9,852 nucleotides of DNA from positions 1-9,852 of the forward strand of contig JAIRST010000034.1 of assembly GCA_031255325.1 (NCBI GenBank). The letters run 5' to 3'. Source of the DNA: Holosporales bacterium (GTDB taxonomy: Bacteria > Pseudomonadota > Alphaproteobacteria > UBA3830 > JAIRMZ01). Shown here piece by piece: positions 1 through 7,639 of the stretch. Positions within the stretch are counted from its first letter, which is position 1. Each line of letters starts with the position of its first letter. The notes under the pieces were generated by a model. It was not told the DNA's origin. It saw only the letters and a list, made by a program, of their open reading frames with translations, and made no database searches. A program made the position numbers and the translations under genes.

Positions 1-452
1 AGACGAGTTTTGGTATTACAACAGTCAATATGATTTTGTTTGCTTTGGTTATTCTTTTTGGAGGATGGCTTTCGGATCGTATAGGAAAAAGAAAGCAAAT
101 GCTGTGGGCGTCTGTGATGCTTGCGATAAGCGCTTATCCTTTATTTTTAGTCTTTAAATTAGGGCCTTTTTATGCTCTTTTAGGACAATTGTGTTTAATT
201 GTATTATTTTCTTTGTATTATGGGCCGATTCCGGCAACGATTTGCTCGATTTTTCCAACCAGGACGCGTTTAATGGGGGTTTCTATTGCGCATAACTTCG
301 CTATGGCTGCTTTTGGTGCGTACGCTCCGACTTATGCCACGTATCTTGTAAAATGGACTGGAAATATCGCGATCCCTTCTGTGTTATTTATCGCAAGCGC
401 ACTTGCAACGGCGATTGGTTTATACATTTGGGAAGAAGGAAAGTCTTATTAA
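1..452 (+). CDS. MHS/ProP-like major facilitator transporter, C-terminal part
   Basis: This is the C-terminal end of a major facilitator superfamily permease, open from the window edge (codons in frame from base 3, about 149 residues, stop TAA). The visible part begins in a membrane helix, followed by GGWLSDRIGKRK, the loop motif after helix 8 that mirrors the MFS motif A (G-x-x-x-D-R-x-G-R/K-R/K). Further hydrophobic helices follow. The stretch SIFPTRTRLMGVSIAHN matches the E-x-F-P-T-R-x-R-x-x-G-x-S signature before helix 11 of the metabolite:H+ symporter (MHS) group, which includes the osmolyte symporter ProP and dicarboxylate carriers. It should sit in the inner membrane and import a small organic solute with protons. 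The substrate cannot be told from this half. The protein ends normally for the family (EEGKSY). The next gene has its own promoter, so this is probably the end of a transcription unit, although I see no clear terminator hairpin after it. Confidence 0.88.
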   Translation, partial: TSFGITTVNMILFALVILFGGWLSDRIGKRKQMLWASVMLAISAYPLFLVFKLGPFYALLGQLCLIVLFSLYYGPIPATICSIFPTRTRLMGVSIAHNFAMAAFGAYAPTYATYLVKWTGNIAIPSVLFIASALATAIGLYIWEEGKSY

Positions 453-480
453 GGCTATACGCTACAATAAAATATTTTAG

Positions 481-508
481 TTGACAAAATTGTCCCTTTC
501 TATAGAAT
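481..508 (+). promoter_or_regulatory. sigma70-type promoter for the broken secreted-protein gene
   Basis: A perfect -35 hexamer TTGACA (481-486) is followed after 16 bases by TAGAAT (503-508), one mismatch from TATAAT. Transcription would start near 515, about 25 bases before the ATG at 540. The -35 box overlaps an inverted repeat, GACAA-AA-TTGTC (483-494), which could be a small operator. No strong Shine-Dalgarno sequence lies between the predicted start and the ATG. Confidence 0.6.
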
Positions 509-539
509 GTTGCCATAAAAAATGTAATGGTTAATTATT

Positions 540-1938
540 ATGCAAAAAAAAAGAAAATCTTATTGGGTGTTATTTTTTTATATTTCCTACGATAGCCCTT
601 TTTGCCAAGGATGAGGATGTTACCCCATACAAAGTTGTACCCATCAACGTTGAAAGAGACAATACGAGTACTGAGGGTGGGGGACAGCTACCTGTGGCTA
701 AACCTACATACAAAGATACCGTAACCTTTAGCTCTGCATATTTTGAATCCCTATACACGAGCCAGCAATTGGGAACATTCGGCATAGAGGTGTTACGTGC
801 TGGCGTTAGATTGGAAGATCTGCTGGATACCAGATGCTTCTAGGGGAGGCTTTTATGCAAATTGTGTACGCTGCACGCATACTACACGATCCAAGTCGCC
901 TATCATGAAGTGGGCCATGGGTTACGCGCTAGAGCGCTCGGATATACTTTTAAATTATCAAAAGATATTGAAAGGGATTATAGTCAGGCGCAAAGTAACA
1001 CCACACAAGCATGGTCAAAAAATGAAAACTTTTTCAAGTACTTGGGGCATTGTGTGCGGTATAGGGATTCGGGCGATTTACTTTTGGACGTTGTAAGTTT
1101 CGTTTATGAAGATGCATTGGTAATGGTTCGTCCTGGATGCTTGCCAAGTACCATAGGGGGCGATCCGAAAGAGCGTGTTATCTTTGGAGCGGGCGGACTC
1201 AATCATGATATGTATTTTGCCGAACGCCTTTGTGATGAAGTCCATAAAAAGGAAGAAATCACCTTTGTTGAAGCTTTTGCTCTTTTGCGAAACTATCTTT
1301 ACGCAAAAAAATATATACTAGGCGTTGAATCTATGAGGAGTATGGGGTATTATACAGCAAATGACGTTGATGATCCGATCCTTATCGAAAATGGTTGGGC
1401 TGGGATGGGTGTACCTGCAGAAGTGGGTAAGTTGAAGACAACAGGCATGGTCGCTTTATGCGCCAGTGGGACGACGTATTATGCCTTGTATTCACTATGG
1501 AAAGCCTTCACAGCACCTGGTGAGGCTGTTAGAGCGTTTGAGATTTATGGAGTAAGAGTACCGGATATTTTTTCTTATATAACTTCTCGAGGGATATCGT
1601 ATAAAGGGGTGAGTAGCTATAAAATTAATGAGCAGACGAAGGTTTTGTTTGGTGGGGAATTTGTTGCCTATGGGGACTCTGCAAGAGAATTCAGTATAGG
1701 GATTTGGCAACAGCTAGGGGAAGAAAGACACAACGTTTCTTACAAAGGCCTGGTTACTGTTGGGGGAAAAGGATCATGCGCAGAGGCTGCCGTAAAGATT
1801 CCTCTTCTAGGCAGATTTTTCGTCAACGTGGGAGGCAATATCTATTCCAGAAACAGCCTGCTGGGAGAAAGGCATTCGCCTAACCTTAAAAAAGAGTACG
1901 GCGCTAATGCCTTCTGCTCTGTTTCTTATGGTTACTGA
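540..1938 (+). pseudogene. secreted protein with HExxH motif, reading frame disrupted
   Basis: I do not recognise the family. Reading starts at ATG 540 with MQKKRK and a hydrophobic signal-peptide stretch. The frame must shift by one base inside a run of seven T (573-579) to continue as FIFPTIALFA-KDED, giving a complete signal peptide with a plausible cleavage site after ALFA. The frame then runs to TAG at 841. A neighbouring frame from about 813 to 900 reads as convincing protein (GYQMLLGEAFMQIVYAARIL, then HDPSR) and leads by a further shift near 897-901 into AYHEVGHGLRARALGY. From there one frame is open to TGA 1936-1938. Repairing the three shifts gives about 465 residues with HEVGH at about 122-126, a zinc-metallopeptidase-type HExxH. 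Later features are GAGGLNHDMYFAERLCDE, a hydrophobic segment (TGMVALCASGTTYYALYSL) and a glycine/aromatic-rich C terminus ending SYGY, suggestive of beta strands. Either a decaying gene or sequencing errors; the longest unbroken piece (862-1938) lacks a signal peptide. Confidence 0.6.
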
Positions 1939-2100
1939 AAAGTGGCTTTTTTGTAGGCAACAAGGGGTGGAGATCTAGTTATATTTTAACTTTCTGCAAA
2001 TCTACTTATGAATACAATTAGGTGCTATCCCGCTTACTAAGTTCGTTAATAACCATTCATTCCTACATCCATAAAAATTCGTCATGAAGGGATTTTCATA

Positions 2101-2196
2101 ATGAATAAAGGACAATAGATAACAAACGATATAAAACCCGATATAGATGTCAGCCTGGATGAATTTGATCAGATGCTTCTTGCGTGTTTATTATAA
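2101..2196 (+). pseudogene. possible tiny ORF interrupted by TAG
   Basis: A good Shine-Dalgarno sequence (AAGGGA, 2087-2092) lies 8 bases before ATG 2101. The frame reads MNKGQ, then TAG at 2116-2118, and continues open as ITNDIKPDIDVSLDEFDQ and MLLACLL to TAA at 2194-2196. The part after the stop is acidic and amphipathic, plausible for a real protein. It may be a 31-codon gene with a nonsense mutation, a gene remnant, or chance. Its end touches the last codon of convergent rseP. No function can be assigned. Confidence 0.2.
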
Positions 2197-3348
2197 TCCT
2201 AGAAAATTCCAGATTTTTTGAAGGACAGGGAGTTGCAATAAGTCGTTCCCAAGTCCCAATAGCATAAGCATTCCAATCATAACAAAACCGCAATACCCTA
2301 TTACTTCACGCACACGTTTGCTTAAAGGACGCCTAAGAACGCCTTCGAAAACACAAACCATCGCTGTTCCCCCATCAAGCCCTGGGAATGGGAAAAGATT
2401 AACAAGCCCAAGATTTACAGAGAGCGTTACGATAAACAAAAGAATATGAGGCAAACTGCCTGATTTTGAAATGGTCCCTGCCATTTCGGCAATCCGAATA
2501 GGTCCTCCTAAATTTCCAACAGGTTGCGTTCCCGTAAAAATTCCGCCTAAAGCCATCGCCATATCTGCTGACATGATGCCAACATCTTTAAGGCTGTACC
2601 ATAAAGTAGAAAGAATAGATAAAGACCGTACTTCTCCCTCCGCTAGAAGCACCCCCATAGAAAAAATAGGAATTGGACGTCCAAAAATGTTTTTCTTTTC
2701 GGTATACGTTGGGATCAGCGATTTCTGGATAGATTCTTCCTCACGCAAGAGACGTATTGTGATAGGGGTGTTCGGAAGTCCCTTATGGAGGGCTTGACGG
2801 AGTTCTCGAAACGTTGCAACAGGGGTTTCGTTAATATGGGTGATGACATCTCCCGGAAGGAGACCTGCGGCAGTAGCAGGAGAAGTTTCGAGCGTTTCAC
2901 TAACAAGCAGAGAAGACTCTGAACGTCCTACGGCACTATAGATACCTCCCAGAAGCACTACCGCCAGAAGATAATTACACAAAGGACCAGAAACACTGAC
3001 CCAGAAACGCTGCCAGGGGGATTTTTCAAAAAGGTTTCCAGAAGAAAGGGGATGCGAAGAAACCCCAGTATCGTCTCTCTTTGGCGCGTCGGCGGAATCT
3101 TCGCCATCTTCTGTGTCGCCTTCCATCATGACATATCCCCCCAAGGGAACAAGGCTTATACGCCACCTTGTGTTCCGTGCATCGGTATATCCGTAAATCT
3201 CTGGACCGATACCGATGGAAAATGTTTTTACCATGATGCCACTTTTGCGTGCGGCCCAGAAATGTCCCAGCTCATGGATAAAAACAATAAGGGTAAAAAT
3301 CAGTAAAAATGGAATGCTGTAAAAAAACGCTTCAGAAAGCCAATGCAC
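2191..3348 (-). CDS. rseP: RseP-type site-2 intramembrane zinc metalloprotease
   Basis: This is an M50-family membrane protease of 385 residues. In the family it cuts membrane-anchored substrates such as anti-sigma factors and leftover signal peptides within the inner membrane. The first helix carries HELGH (25-29), the zinc ligands and catalytic glutamate. A second conserved element, GGYVMMEGD, is at 70-78, followed by an acidic linker (79-105). One PDZ domain spans roughly 145-205, with AAGLLPGDVITHINETPV, against two in E. coli RseP; one is usual in shorter family members. The third zinc ligand lies in NLFPFPGLDGG (317-327, Asp325), and GGPIRIAEMAG (281-291) precedes it. The start is GTG, chosen because AAGGAG (3364-3359) lies 10 bases upstream; it reads MHWLSEAFF and leads straight into the first helix. 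It is the last gene of the gltX operon, 44 bases after the small membrane protein. The frequent alphaproteobacterial neighbours uppS, cdsA, dxr and bamA are not here. Confidence 0.95.
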   Translation of the reverse strand: MHWLSEAFFYSIPFLLIFTLIVFIHELGHFWAARKSGIMVKTFSIGIGPEIYGYTDARNTRWRISLVPLGGYVMMEGDTEDGEDSADAPKRDDTGVSSHPLSSGNLFEKSPWQRFWVSVSGPLCNYLLAVVLLGGIYSAVGRSESSLLVSETLETSPATAAGLLPGDVITHINETPVATFRELRQALHKGLPNTPITIRLLREEESIQKSLIPTYTEKKNIFGRPIPIFSMGVLLAEGEVRSLSILSTLWYSLKDVGIMSADMAMALGGIFTGTQPVGNLGGPIRIAEMAGTISKSGSLPHILLFIVTLSVNLGLVNLFPFPGLDGGTAMVCVFEGVLRRPLSKRVREVIGYCGFVMIGMLMLLGLGNDLLQLPVLQKIWNFLGL

Positions 3349-3392
3349 AGGTCAATTTCTCCTTTATAAAACCGTATTTGCGCTGATTTCTT

Positions 3393-3584
3393 TTATGGCG
3401 CAATCAACCATGTGATAAGATATACAATGCCTCCCACAAGACCTATCCCTAGACCTATGTTTACAATGCGTTTCACTTGATGGGATCTAGGTTCGCGGTT
3501 ATCATTCGCAAAAGGTTGAGACGCAGTATAAATAACCTTTACAGAAGGTCGGGCTTCTTCTAAACGCATCATGACTTCATCCAT
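3393..3584 (-). CDS. small single-helix membrane protein of unknown function
   Basis: I do not recognise this 63-residue protein. The start at 3584 is chosen because AGGAG lies 6 bases before that ATG; an ATG eight codons upstream (3608) has no such site. Residues 1-40 are polar and charged (MDEVMMRLEEARPSVKVIY, later FANDNREPRSHQVKR). They are followed by one hydrophobic helix rich in glycine (IVNIGLGIGLVGGIVYLITW) and a short tail LIAP. With several basic residues just before the helix and no cleavage site, it is probably anchored in the inner membrane with its N terminus inside. Its first 8 bases overlap the end of gltX (ATGGATGA), implying translational coupling, and rseP follows after 44 bases. 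Position in the operon hints at an envelope role next to RseP, but this is only context. Confidence 0.75.
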   Translation of the reverse strand: MDEVMMRLEEARPSVKVIYTASQPFANDNREPRSHQVKRIVNIGLGIGLVGGIVYLITWLIAP

Positions 3585-4995
3585 GGTGTTCTCCTGTTTG
3601 GCAAGCATCCTTTAAGCGAGCGACAGATTCCGTTCTTCCTAACGTATCTAATACCTCAAAAATACTGGGAGATACTCTACAACCTGTTAATGCCCAACGT
3701 AAAGGTTGCGCCACTTTCCCGAAACCAATACTACGATCGCTGGCGAAAGTACGCAAACATGTTTCTAAAGCAGCATGGGTCCACTCGACCGTAGTCAGGA
3801 GGGGAAGAACCGCTTTTATGAGAGCGTTGTTTTCAGAGACACATAGCACGTTTAAAGCTTCTAAAGAGTAAGGAATAGGCGCATTTATAAGGTACGGAAG
3901 GGCGTTTTCTGCAAGCTCCACAAGAGTTTTTGCACGGCGTTTAAGACCCGACAATCCTTTTAAAAGGCGTGTGCGGTGGGTGTCGCTAAGAGGAACAGAG
4001 ATAGGCTTGGTTAAAAAAGGTATGAGGCGTTCCAGAAGACTGGCATCAGAAAGGGTACGCATATAGTGCGCATTTAAATGATCTAATCGTGCAAACTCAA
4101 ACCGTGCTGGAGCTTGGCCCACATGATCAATATCGAACCAGGCGATTGCCTGTTCACGTGTAATGATCTCGTCATCTCCATGCCCCCATCCCAGCCGAAG
4201 AAGGCAATTACATATAGCTTCTTGCAAATATCCTAAGTCACGGTAAGAATTGACACTTACTGCGCCATGACGCTTAGAAAGTTTTGCACCATCGGATCCG
4301 TGAATAAGCGGAATATGCGCAAATTGTGGTGCCTTCCATCCTAGCGCTTCATAGAGTTGCAGTTGACGAAACGTGTTGGTGAGGTGATCACCTCCTCGAA
4401 TAACATGTGTTACGTCCGCTTCATGATCATCGACGACAACAGACAACATATATGTCGGCGTTCCATCGCTGCGCAACAAAACCATATCATCGAGCTGCGT
4501 GTTACTGACGGTAACAGATCCTTGTACAAGGTCGTTAATAAGCGTCTCTCCCTGCTGAGGAACCTTTAAGCGAATAACAGGAGGAACGCCTGATGGAGCG
4601 AGTTGGGGAGAGCGGTCGCGCCAAAAACCATTGTATTTTGGAGGCAAACCCTTAGCCTTAGCTTCTGCGCGCATGTTTTCTAATTCTTCTAGCGTAGCAT
4701 AGCAGTAATAAGCTTTTCCTTCCTCGACAAGTCGATGCGCTGCTGCCGCATGAAGAGCTGCCCGAGAACACTGGAAAACAACGTCTTGATCCCAATCAAG
4801 ATCTAACCATTGTAATCCCTCAAAAATTGCTTTTATCGAAGCCTCTGTTGAGCGTTTGCGATCTGTGTCTTCGATACGCAACAGAAATGTTCCTTTATGA
4901 TGTCGTGCAAAAAGCCAATTAAAGAGGGCTGTTCTTGCAGACCCTAAATGCAAAGATCCCGTAGGGGAAGGGGCAAAACGCGTCACAACAGACAT
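3577..4995 (-). CDS. gltX: glutamyl-tRNA synthetase
   Basis: Class I aminoacyl-tRNA synthetase of 472 residues, the usual length for bacterial GluRS. It joins glutamate to tRNA in the cytoplasm using ATP. The N terminus reads RFAPSPTGSLHLGSARTAL; HLGS (16-19) is the HIGH-type signature, and EDTDRKRS (42-49) follows. GGDHLTNTFRQ (about 201-211) and the second signature KLSKR (238-242) complete the catalytic core. The C-terminal part from about 300 is the helical anticodon-binding region. Many alphaproteobacteria carry two GltX copies, one of which charges tRNA-Gln for later amidation; I cannot tell from this copy which type it is. It is the first gene of a minus-strand operon with the small membrane protein (8-base overlap) and rseP. 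It faces away from comEC across 68 bases, where I see no strong promoter for either gene. A purine-rich stretch (AAGGAAAAGAGAG) lies upstream of the ATG, somewhat distant for a ribosome binding site. Confidence 0.96.
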   Translation of the reverse strand: MSVVTRFAPSPTGSLHLGSARTALFNWLFARHHKGTFLLRIEDTDRKRSTEASIKAIFEGLQWLDLDWDQDVVFQCSRAALHAAAAHRLVEEGKAYYCYATLEELENMRAEAKAKGLPPKYNGFWRDRSPQLAPSGVPPVIRLKVPQQGETLINDLVQGSVTVSNTQLDDMVLLRSDGTPTYMLSVVVDDHEADVTHVIRGGDHLTNTFRQLQLYEALGWKAPQFAHIPLIHGSDGAKLSKRHGAVSVNSYRDLGYLQEAICNCLLRLGWGHGDDEIITREQAIAWFDIDHVGQAPARFEFARLDHLNAHYMRTLSDASLLERLIPFLTKPISVPLSDTHRTRLLKGLSGLKRRAKTLVELAENALPYLINAPIPYSLEALNVLCVSENNALIKAVLPLLTTVEWTHAALETCLRTFASDRSIGFGKVAQPLRWALTGCRVSPSIFEVLDTLGRTESVARLKDACQTGEHHG

Positions 4996-5063
4996 GGACT
5001 TTTGACTCTCTTTTCCTTAACTTTTCATTTGCTCGTCAAAGCAGATCTTATCTGTAACACATC

Positions 5064-7259
5064 ATGATATTTATTTCAGCCTTTATACGAAAAATTCTGA
5101 ATGCTGGTTTAAGGAATCTTCTAGAAGAATCCAATCGATGGCGTTTATGGGTTCCAGTAGCTTTGGGCATAGGAATTTCTTTCTATTTCTGGCTTCCTCT
5201 GGAGCCTCCCTTATGGATAGGATGGAGCATAGGAAGTGTTGTCTTTGTCCTTTTTGGGGTGGGGCAGCATTGGAAGGATATTAGAAATGCTTCCCCTTTC
5301 ATGTACTTTTGCCTGGCGGGATGTGTTTGTTTTTCATTAGGATTTAATATAGCAGCAACGCGGACAGCATTTGTCAACACAACACTTTTGTACAGAACTT
5401 TTCGGTGCCTTGATCTTGAAGGTACGGTATACGCTATCGAAAAGACGCCAAAAGGGGGACGTCTTGTCTTGGAACACATAAATGTCAAAACGCAGCGTAA
5501 GATACCGCCTTTACAGCGTATCAGTCTTATATGGCGTGGAGATGAAAAACGATATTTCCCTATAGAAGAGCTAACGCCTGGTATATATGTGCGCACAAGG
5601 GCAACCCTTTTCCCTATAAAACCACCAGTGGCGCCAGAGAGTTTTGATTTTCGGCGGCATGCTTTTTTCCAAAATATTTCAGCGTATGGGTTCTTAATAG
5701 AACCTCCTGTTATTTTAAAAAATGCTTTAGAAAAGAAAAATATAGAAGCTTTTTCCGCATGGGGCACACGGTTACGTTTTAAGGTAAATCGCCGTATTGA
5801 AAAAGTTCTTCCCTCTCAAGTTGGCGCTATTGCCTGTGCCTTAACGACAGGAGAGAAATCCGGAATAGAAGCAGTAGTTAGGCAGCATTTTGCGGATTCA
5901 GGAACAGCACATATTCTAGCTATTTCCGGACTACACATGACACTTGTTGGCGGTCTATTTTTTCTTACAGGACGCTGTATATTATGTTGTCTTCCCTATC
6001 TTATTTGGCGTCCGCATGCCAAGAAACTAGCAGCTGTTGCCGCATGGTTGGGAACGCTAGGGTATTTAGGTCTTTCGGGCGCGGGCATTCCTTCGATAAG
6101 AGCTTTTCTTATGAATACCATTGTTACGTTGGCGATTTTACTCAATCGTGTTGCTTTGTCGATGTCTTCCGTAGCCTTAGCCGCTATTTTTATATTGTTA
6201 GCCACACCAGAAGCGCTGATAAGTCCCAGCTTTCAGATGTCATTTTCAGCAGTGATCGCTTTAATAGCTACATACGAACGGAGCAAACAGCATACAAAGA
6301 GAAGACGCATCAAAACAAGAGGACTAGCGTATGTTGCTAACCTTTCTTTAACGAGTTTTATAGCATCATTGGCAACCACTCCTTTTTCCGTACACACTTT
6401 TCAGCAATGCAGCCTTATGAGTATTCCAGCCAATATGCTTGCCGTTCCATTGACGGGAATGTGGATTATGCCTTGTGCTGTAGGGGCGCTTTTTCTGATG
6501 CCTTTTGCCCAAGAAAAGCTTTTCTTAAAAATGATGGGGTGGGGAATCACTTATCTTATGAAAATTGCTCAAACAGTCGCTCATTGGCCTGGTGCGCATA
6601 TCGTTATTACTCCTCCGAAAACTTGTTTTCTTGGCCTTTTTGTTTTGGGGGCATTATGGATTATTTTATGGCGCAGGCGATGGCGCTTGCTGGGTATTCT
6701 TCCCATGGGATGTGCGGTAGGATTGTACTTAACGACGCCTCTTCCAGACTTTATGGTAGATGGTGCTGCTACATGCGTTGGGGGACATACGGCTACACAT
6801 TCTGTGGTTATCGCAAAGAACCGTGCCCGTACAGCGCAAAAAGTATGGGGAAATTATCTTGGTCTTTCAAAAAAGCTCCAACGTGGAGGGCTATTACTAA
6901 GAGATGGCTTCTGGTGCTTTTCCGAAAAAGACCGCCCACTGCTCTTTGTTACAAATACTTCTTATCATGGCAATGCACCAAGTAAAGAGCACTTACACAT
7001 AGACCTTTCTGGAAAATTTCCCAACGCTACTTTAACGCGTCAAGAGATTTTAGATGGACTAGGAGGATATATATATTTGCACGACAAAAGAAGTTCTATG
7101 TTTCAGAGCGTACGAAAGGCGGTCGGGAATCGTCCTTGGTCTTTTAAAGGATATCTTGTTCCTTACAACATTCCTCCCAAGCGCTTCTTAGTAAAAAAAC
7201 GGGTCAATAATGCTCCACATTTTTCTTCAAAAAGGCCTCCAATAACTTCAGGTCGATGA
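5064..7259 (+). CDS. comEC: ComEC/Rec2 DNA-uptake channel protein
   Basis: Inner-membrane protein of 731 residues belonging to the ComEC/Rec2 family, which carries single-stranded DNA across the cytoplasmic membrane during natural transformation. N-terminal helices (about 28-100) lead into a periplasmic domain (about 115-215, with APESFDFRRHAFFQNI matching the conserved P-x-x-F-D-x-x-x-x). The competence core follows: LTTGEKSGI (260-268), the hallmark HILAISGLHM (283-292), then many membrane segments including LSGAGIPSIRAFLMN and SFQMSFSAVIALIATYE. The last 170 residues lack the HxHxDH metallo-beta-lactamase motif seen in Bacillus-type ComEC, and instead carry the degenerate tail typical of alphaproteobacteria, with RPWSFKG near its end. 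The last 33 codons, from 7163, lie antisense inside tadA, so the reading frame probably lost an earlier stop. There is no strong Shine-Dalgarno sequence before ATG 5064, so the start is less certain than the family assignment. In intracellular relatives comEC often persists without a full competence set, so function is not proven. Confidence 0.93.
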   Translation: MIFISAFIRKILNAGLRNLLEESNRWRLWVPVALGIGISFYFWLPLEPPLWIGWSIGSVVFVLFGVGQHWKDIRNASPFMYFCLAGCVCFSLGFNIAATRTAFVNTTLLYRTFRCLDLEGTVYAIEKTPKGGRLVLEHINVKTQRKIPPLQRISLIWRGDEKRYFPIEELTPGIYVRTRATLFPIKPPVAPESFDFRRHAFFQNISAYGFLIEPPVILKNALEKKNIEAFSAWGTRLRFKVNRRIEKVLPSQVGAIACALTTGEKSGIEAVVRQHFADSGTAHILAISGLHMTLVGGLFFLTGRCILCCLPYLIWRPHAKKLAAVAAWLGTLGYLGLSGAGIPSIRAFLMNTIVTLAILLNRVALSMSSVALAAIFILLATPEALISPSFQMSFSAVIALIATYERSKQHTKRRRIKTRGLAYVANLSLTSFIASLATTPFSVHTFQQCSLMSIPANMLAVPLTGMWIMPCAVGALFLMPFAQEKLFLKMMGWGITYLMKIAQTVAHWPGAHIVITPPKTCFLGLFVLGALWIILWRRRWRLLGILPMGCAVGLYLTTPLPDFMVDGAATCVGGHTATHSVVIAKNRARTAQKVWGNYLGLSKKLQRGGLLLRDGFWCFSEKDRPLLFVTNTSYHGNAPSKEHLHIDLSGKFPNATLTRQEILDGLGGYIYLHDKRSSMFQSVRKAVGNRPWSFKGYLVPYNIPPKRFLVKKRVNNAPHFSSKRPPITSGR

Positions 7260-7639
7260 TGACAAGAAGGATGTGTAAAAAAGCGTGCCCCATGCTCTAC
7301 TCCCCCCCCTTTAGGATCGTATGCCCCGAAATAAAGACGCCGTATATGGGCAAGAGAAATCGCCTGAGCACACATTACGCAGGGCTCTAACGTTACATAA
7401 AGGTCACAGTCCACTAAATGTGTTGTTTTCAAGATTTCGCACGCTTGGCGAATAGCAAGCATTTCGGCATGCCCTGTGGGATCAAAAGAGCTCTCTAAGT
7501 TATTGCTTGTGGCAACACAAATGTGCGCTTTGTGTACGATGACGGCGCCAACAGGCGTTTCATTGTGGAAAAATGCTTTTTCTGCCATCTGAATGGCGTG
7601 ACGCATAGGATCGACTTGGGATATAAACATGCCGTTCAT
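7163..7639 (-). CDS. tadA: tRNA-specific adenosine deaminase
   Basis: TadA converts adenosine to inosine at wobble position 34 of tRNA-Arg(ACG), an essential editing step in most bacteria. The 158-residue product is slightly shorter than E. coli TadA. It shows the cytidine/deoxycytidylate deaminase fold signatures: TPVGAVIV (28-35), GHAEMLAIRQA (56-66) with zinc ligand His57 and catalytic Glu59, and TLEPCVMCAQA (83-93) with zinc ligands Cys87 and Cys90. The C terminus KCGALLTRFFTKKR is the usual family ending, followed by LGGML. The start is uncertain: ATG 7639, ATG 7630 and ATG 7606 are all possible and none has a clear Shine-Dalgarno site; the family usually begins close to the third. The 3' end overlaps the end of convergent comEC by 97 bases. 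A promoter upstream on this strand is not obvious. Confidence 0.95.
   Translation of the reverse strand: MNGMFISQVDPMRHAIQMAEKAFFHNETPVGAVIVHKAHICVATSNNLESSFDPTGHAEMLAIRQACEILKTTHLVDCDLYVTLEPCVMCAQAISLAHIRRLYFGAYDPKGGGVEHGARFFTHPSCHHRPEVIGGLFEEKCGALLTRFFTKKRLGGML

Noticed and set aside
841..843. TAG recoding (readthrough) to explain the stops at 841 and 2116
   Set aside because: None of the intact genes contains an in-frame TAG, and all seven visible intact stops plus the broken gene's stop are TAA or TGA. The 841 stop is better explained by frameshifts, since a neighbouring frame reads as good protein there.
797..1096. Open frame of 99 codons overlapping the broken gene
   Set aside because: Its translation (rich in C, W and R) lacks a family pattern, while the HEVGH-containing frame across the same bases continues for over 340 codons.
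1936..1960. Terminator after the broken gene (AAAAG-TGG-CTTTTTT)
   Set aside because: The stem is only five pairs, mostly A-T, with a three-base loop; too weak to call an intrinsic terminator.
4996..5063. Divergent promoters between gltX and comEC
   Set aside because: TTGACT (5002-5007) on the plus strand and TTGACG on the minus strand are present, but neither has an acceptable -10 box at 16-18 bases.
5183..5767. Minus-strand ORF of 194 codons inside comEC
   Set aside because: It lies antisense to the well-supported ComEC N-terminal domain, has no motif and no ribosome site; it is a shadow frame.
6407..6985. Plus-strand ORF of 192 codons inside comEC
   Set aside because: Cys/Ser/Tyr-rich out-of-frame translation of the ComEC membrane region; a shadow frame.
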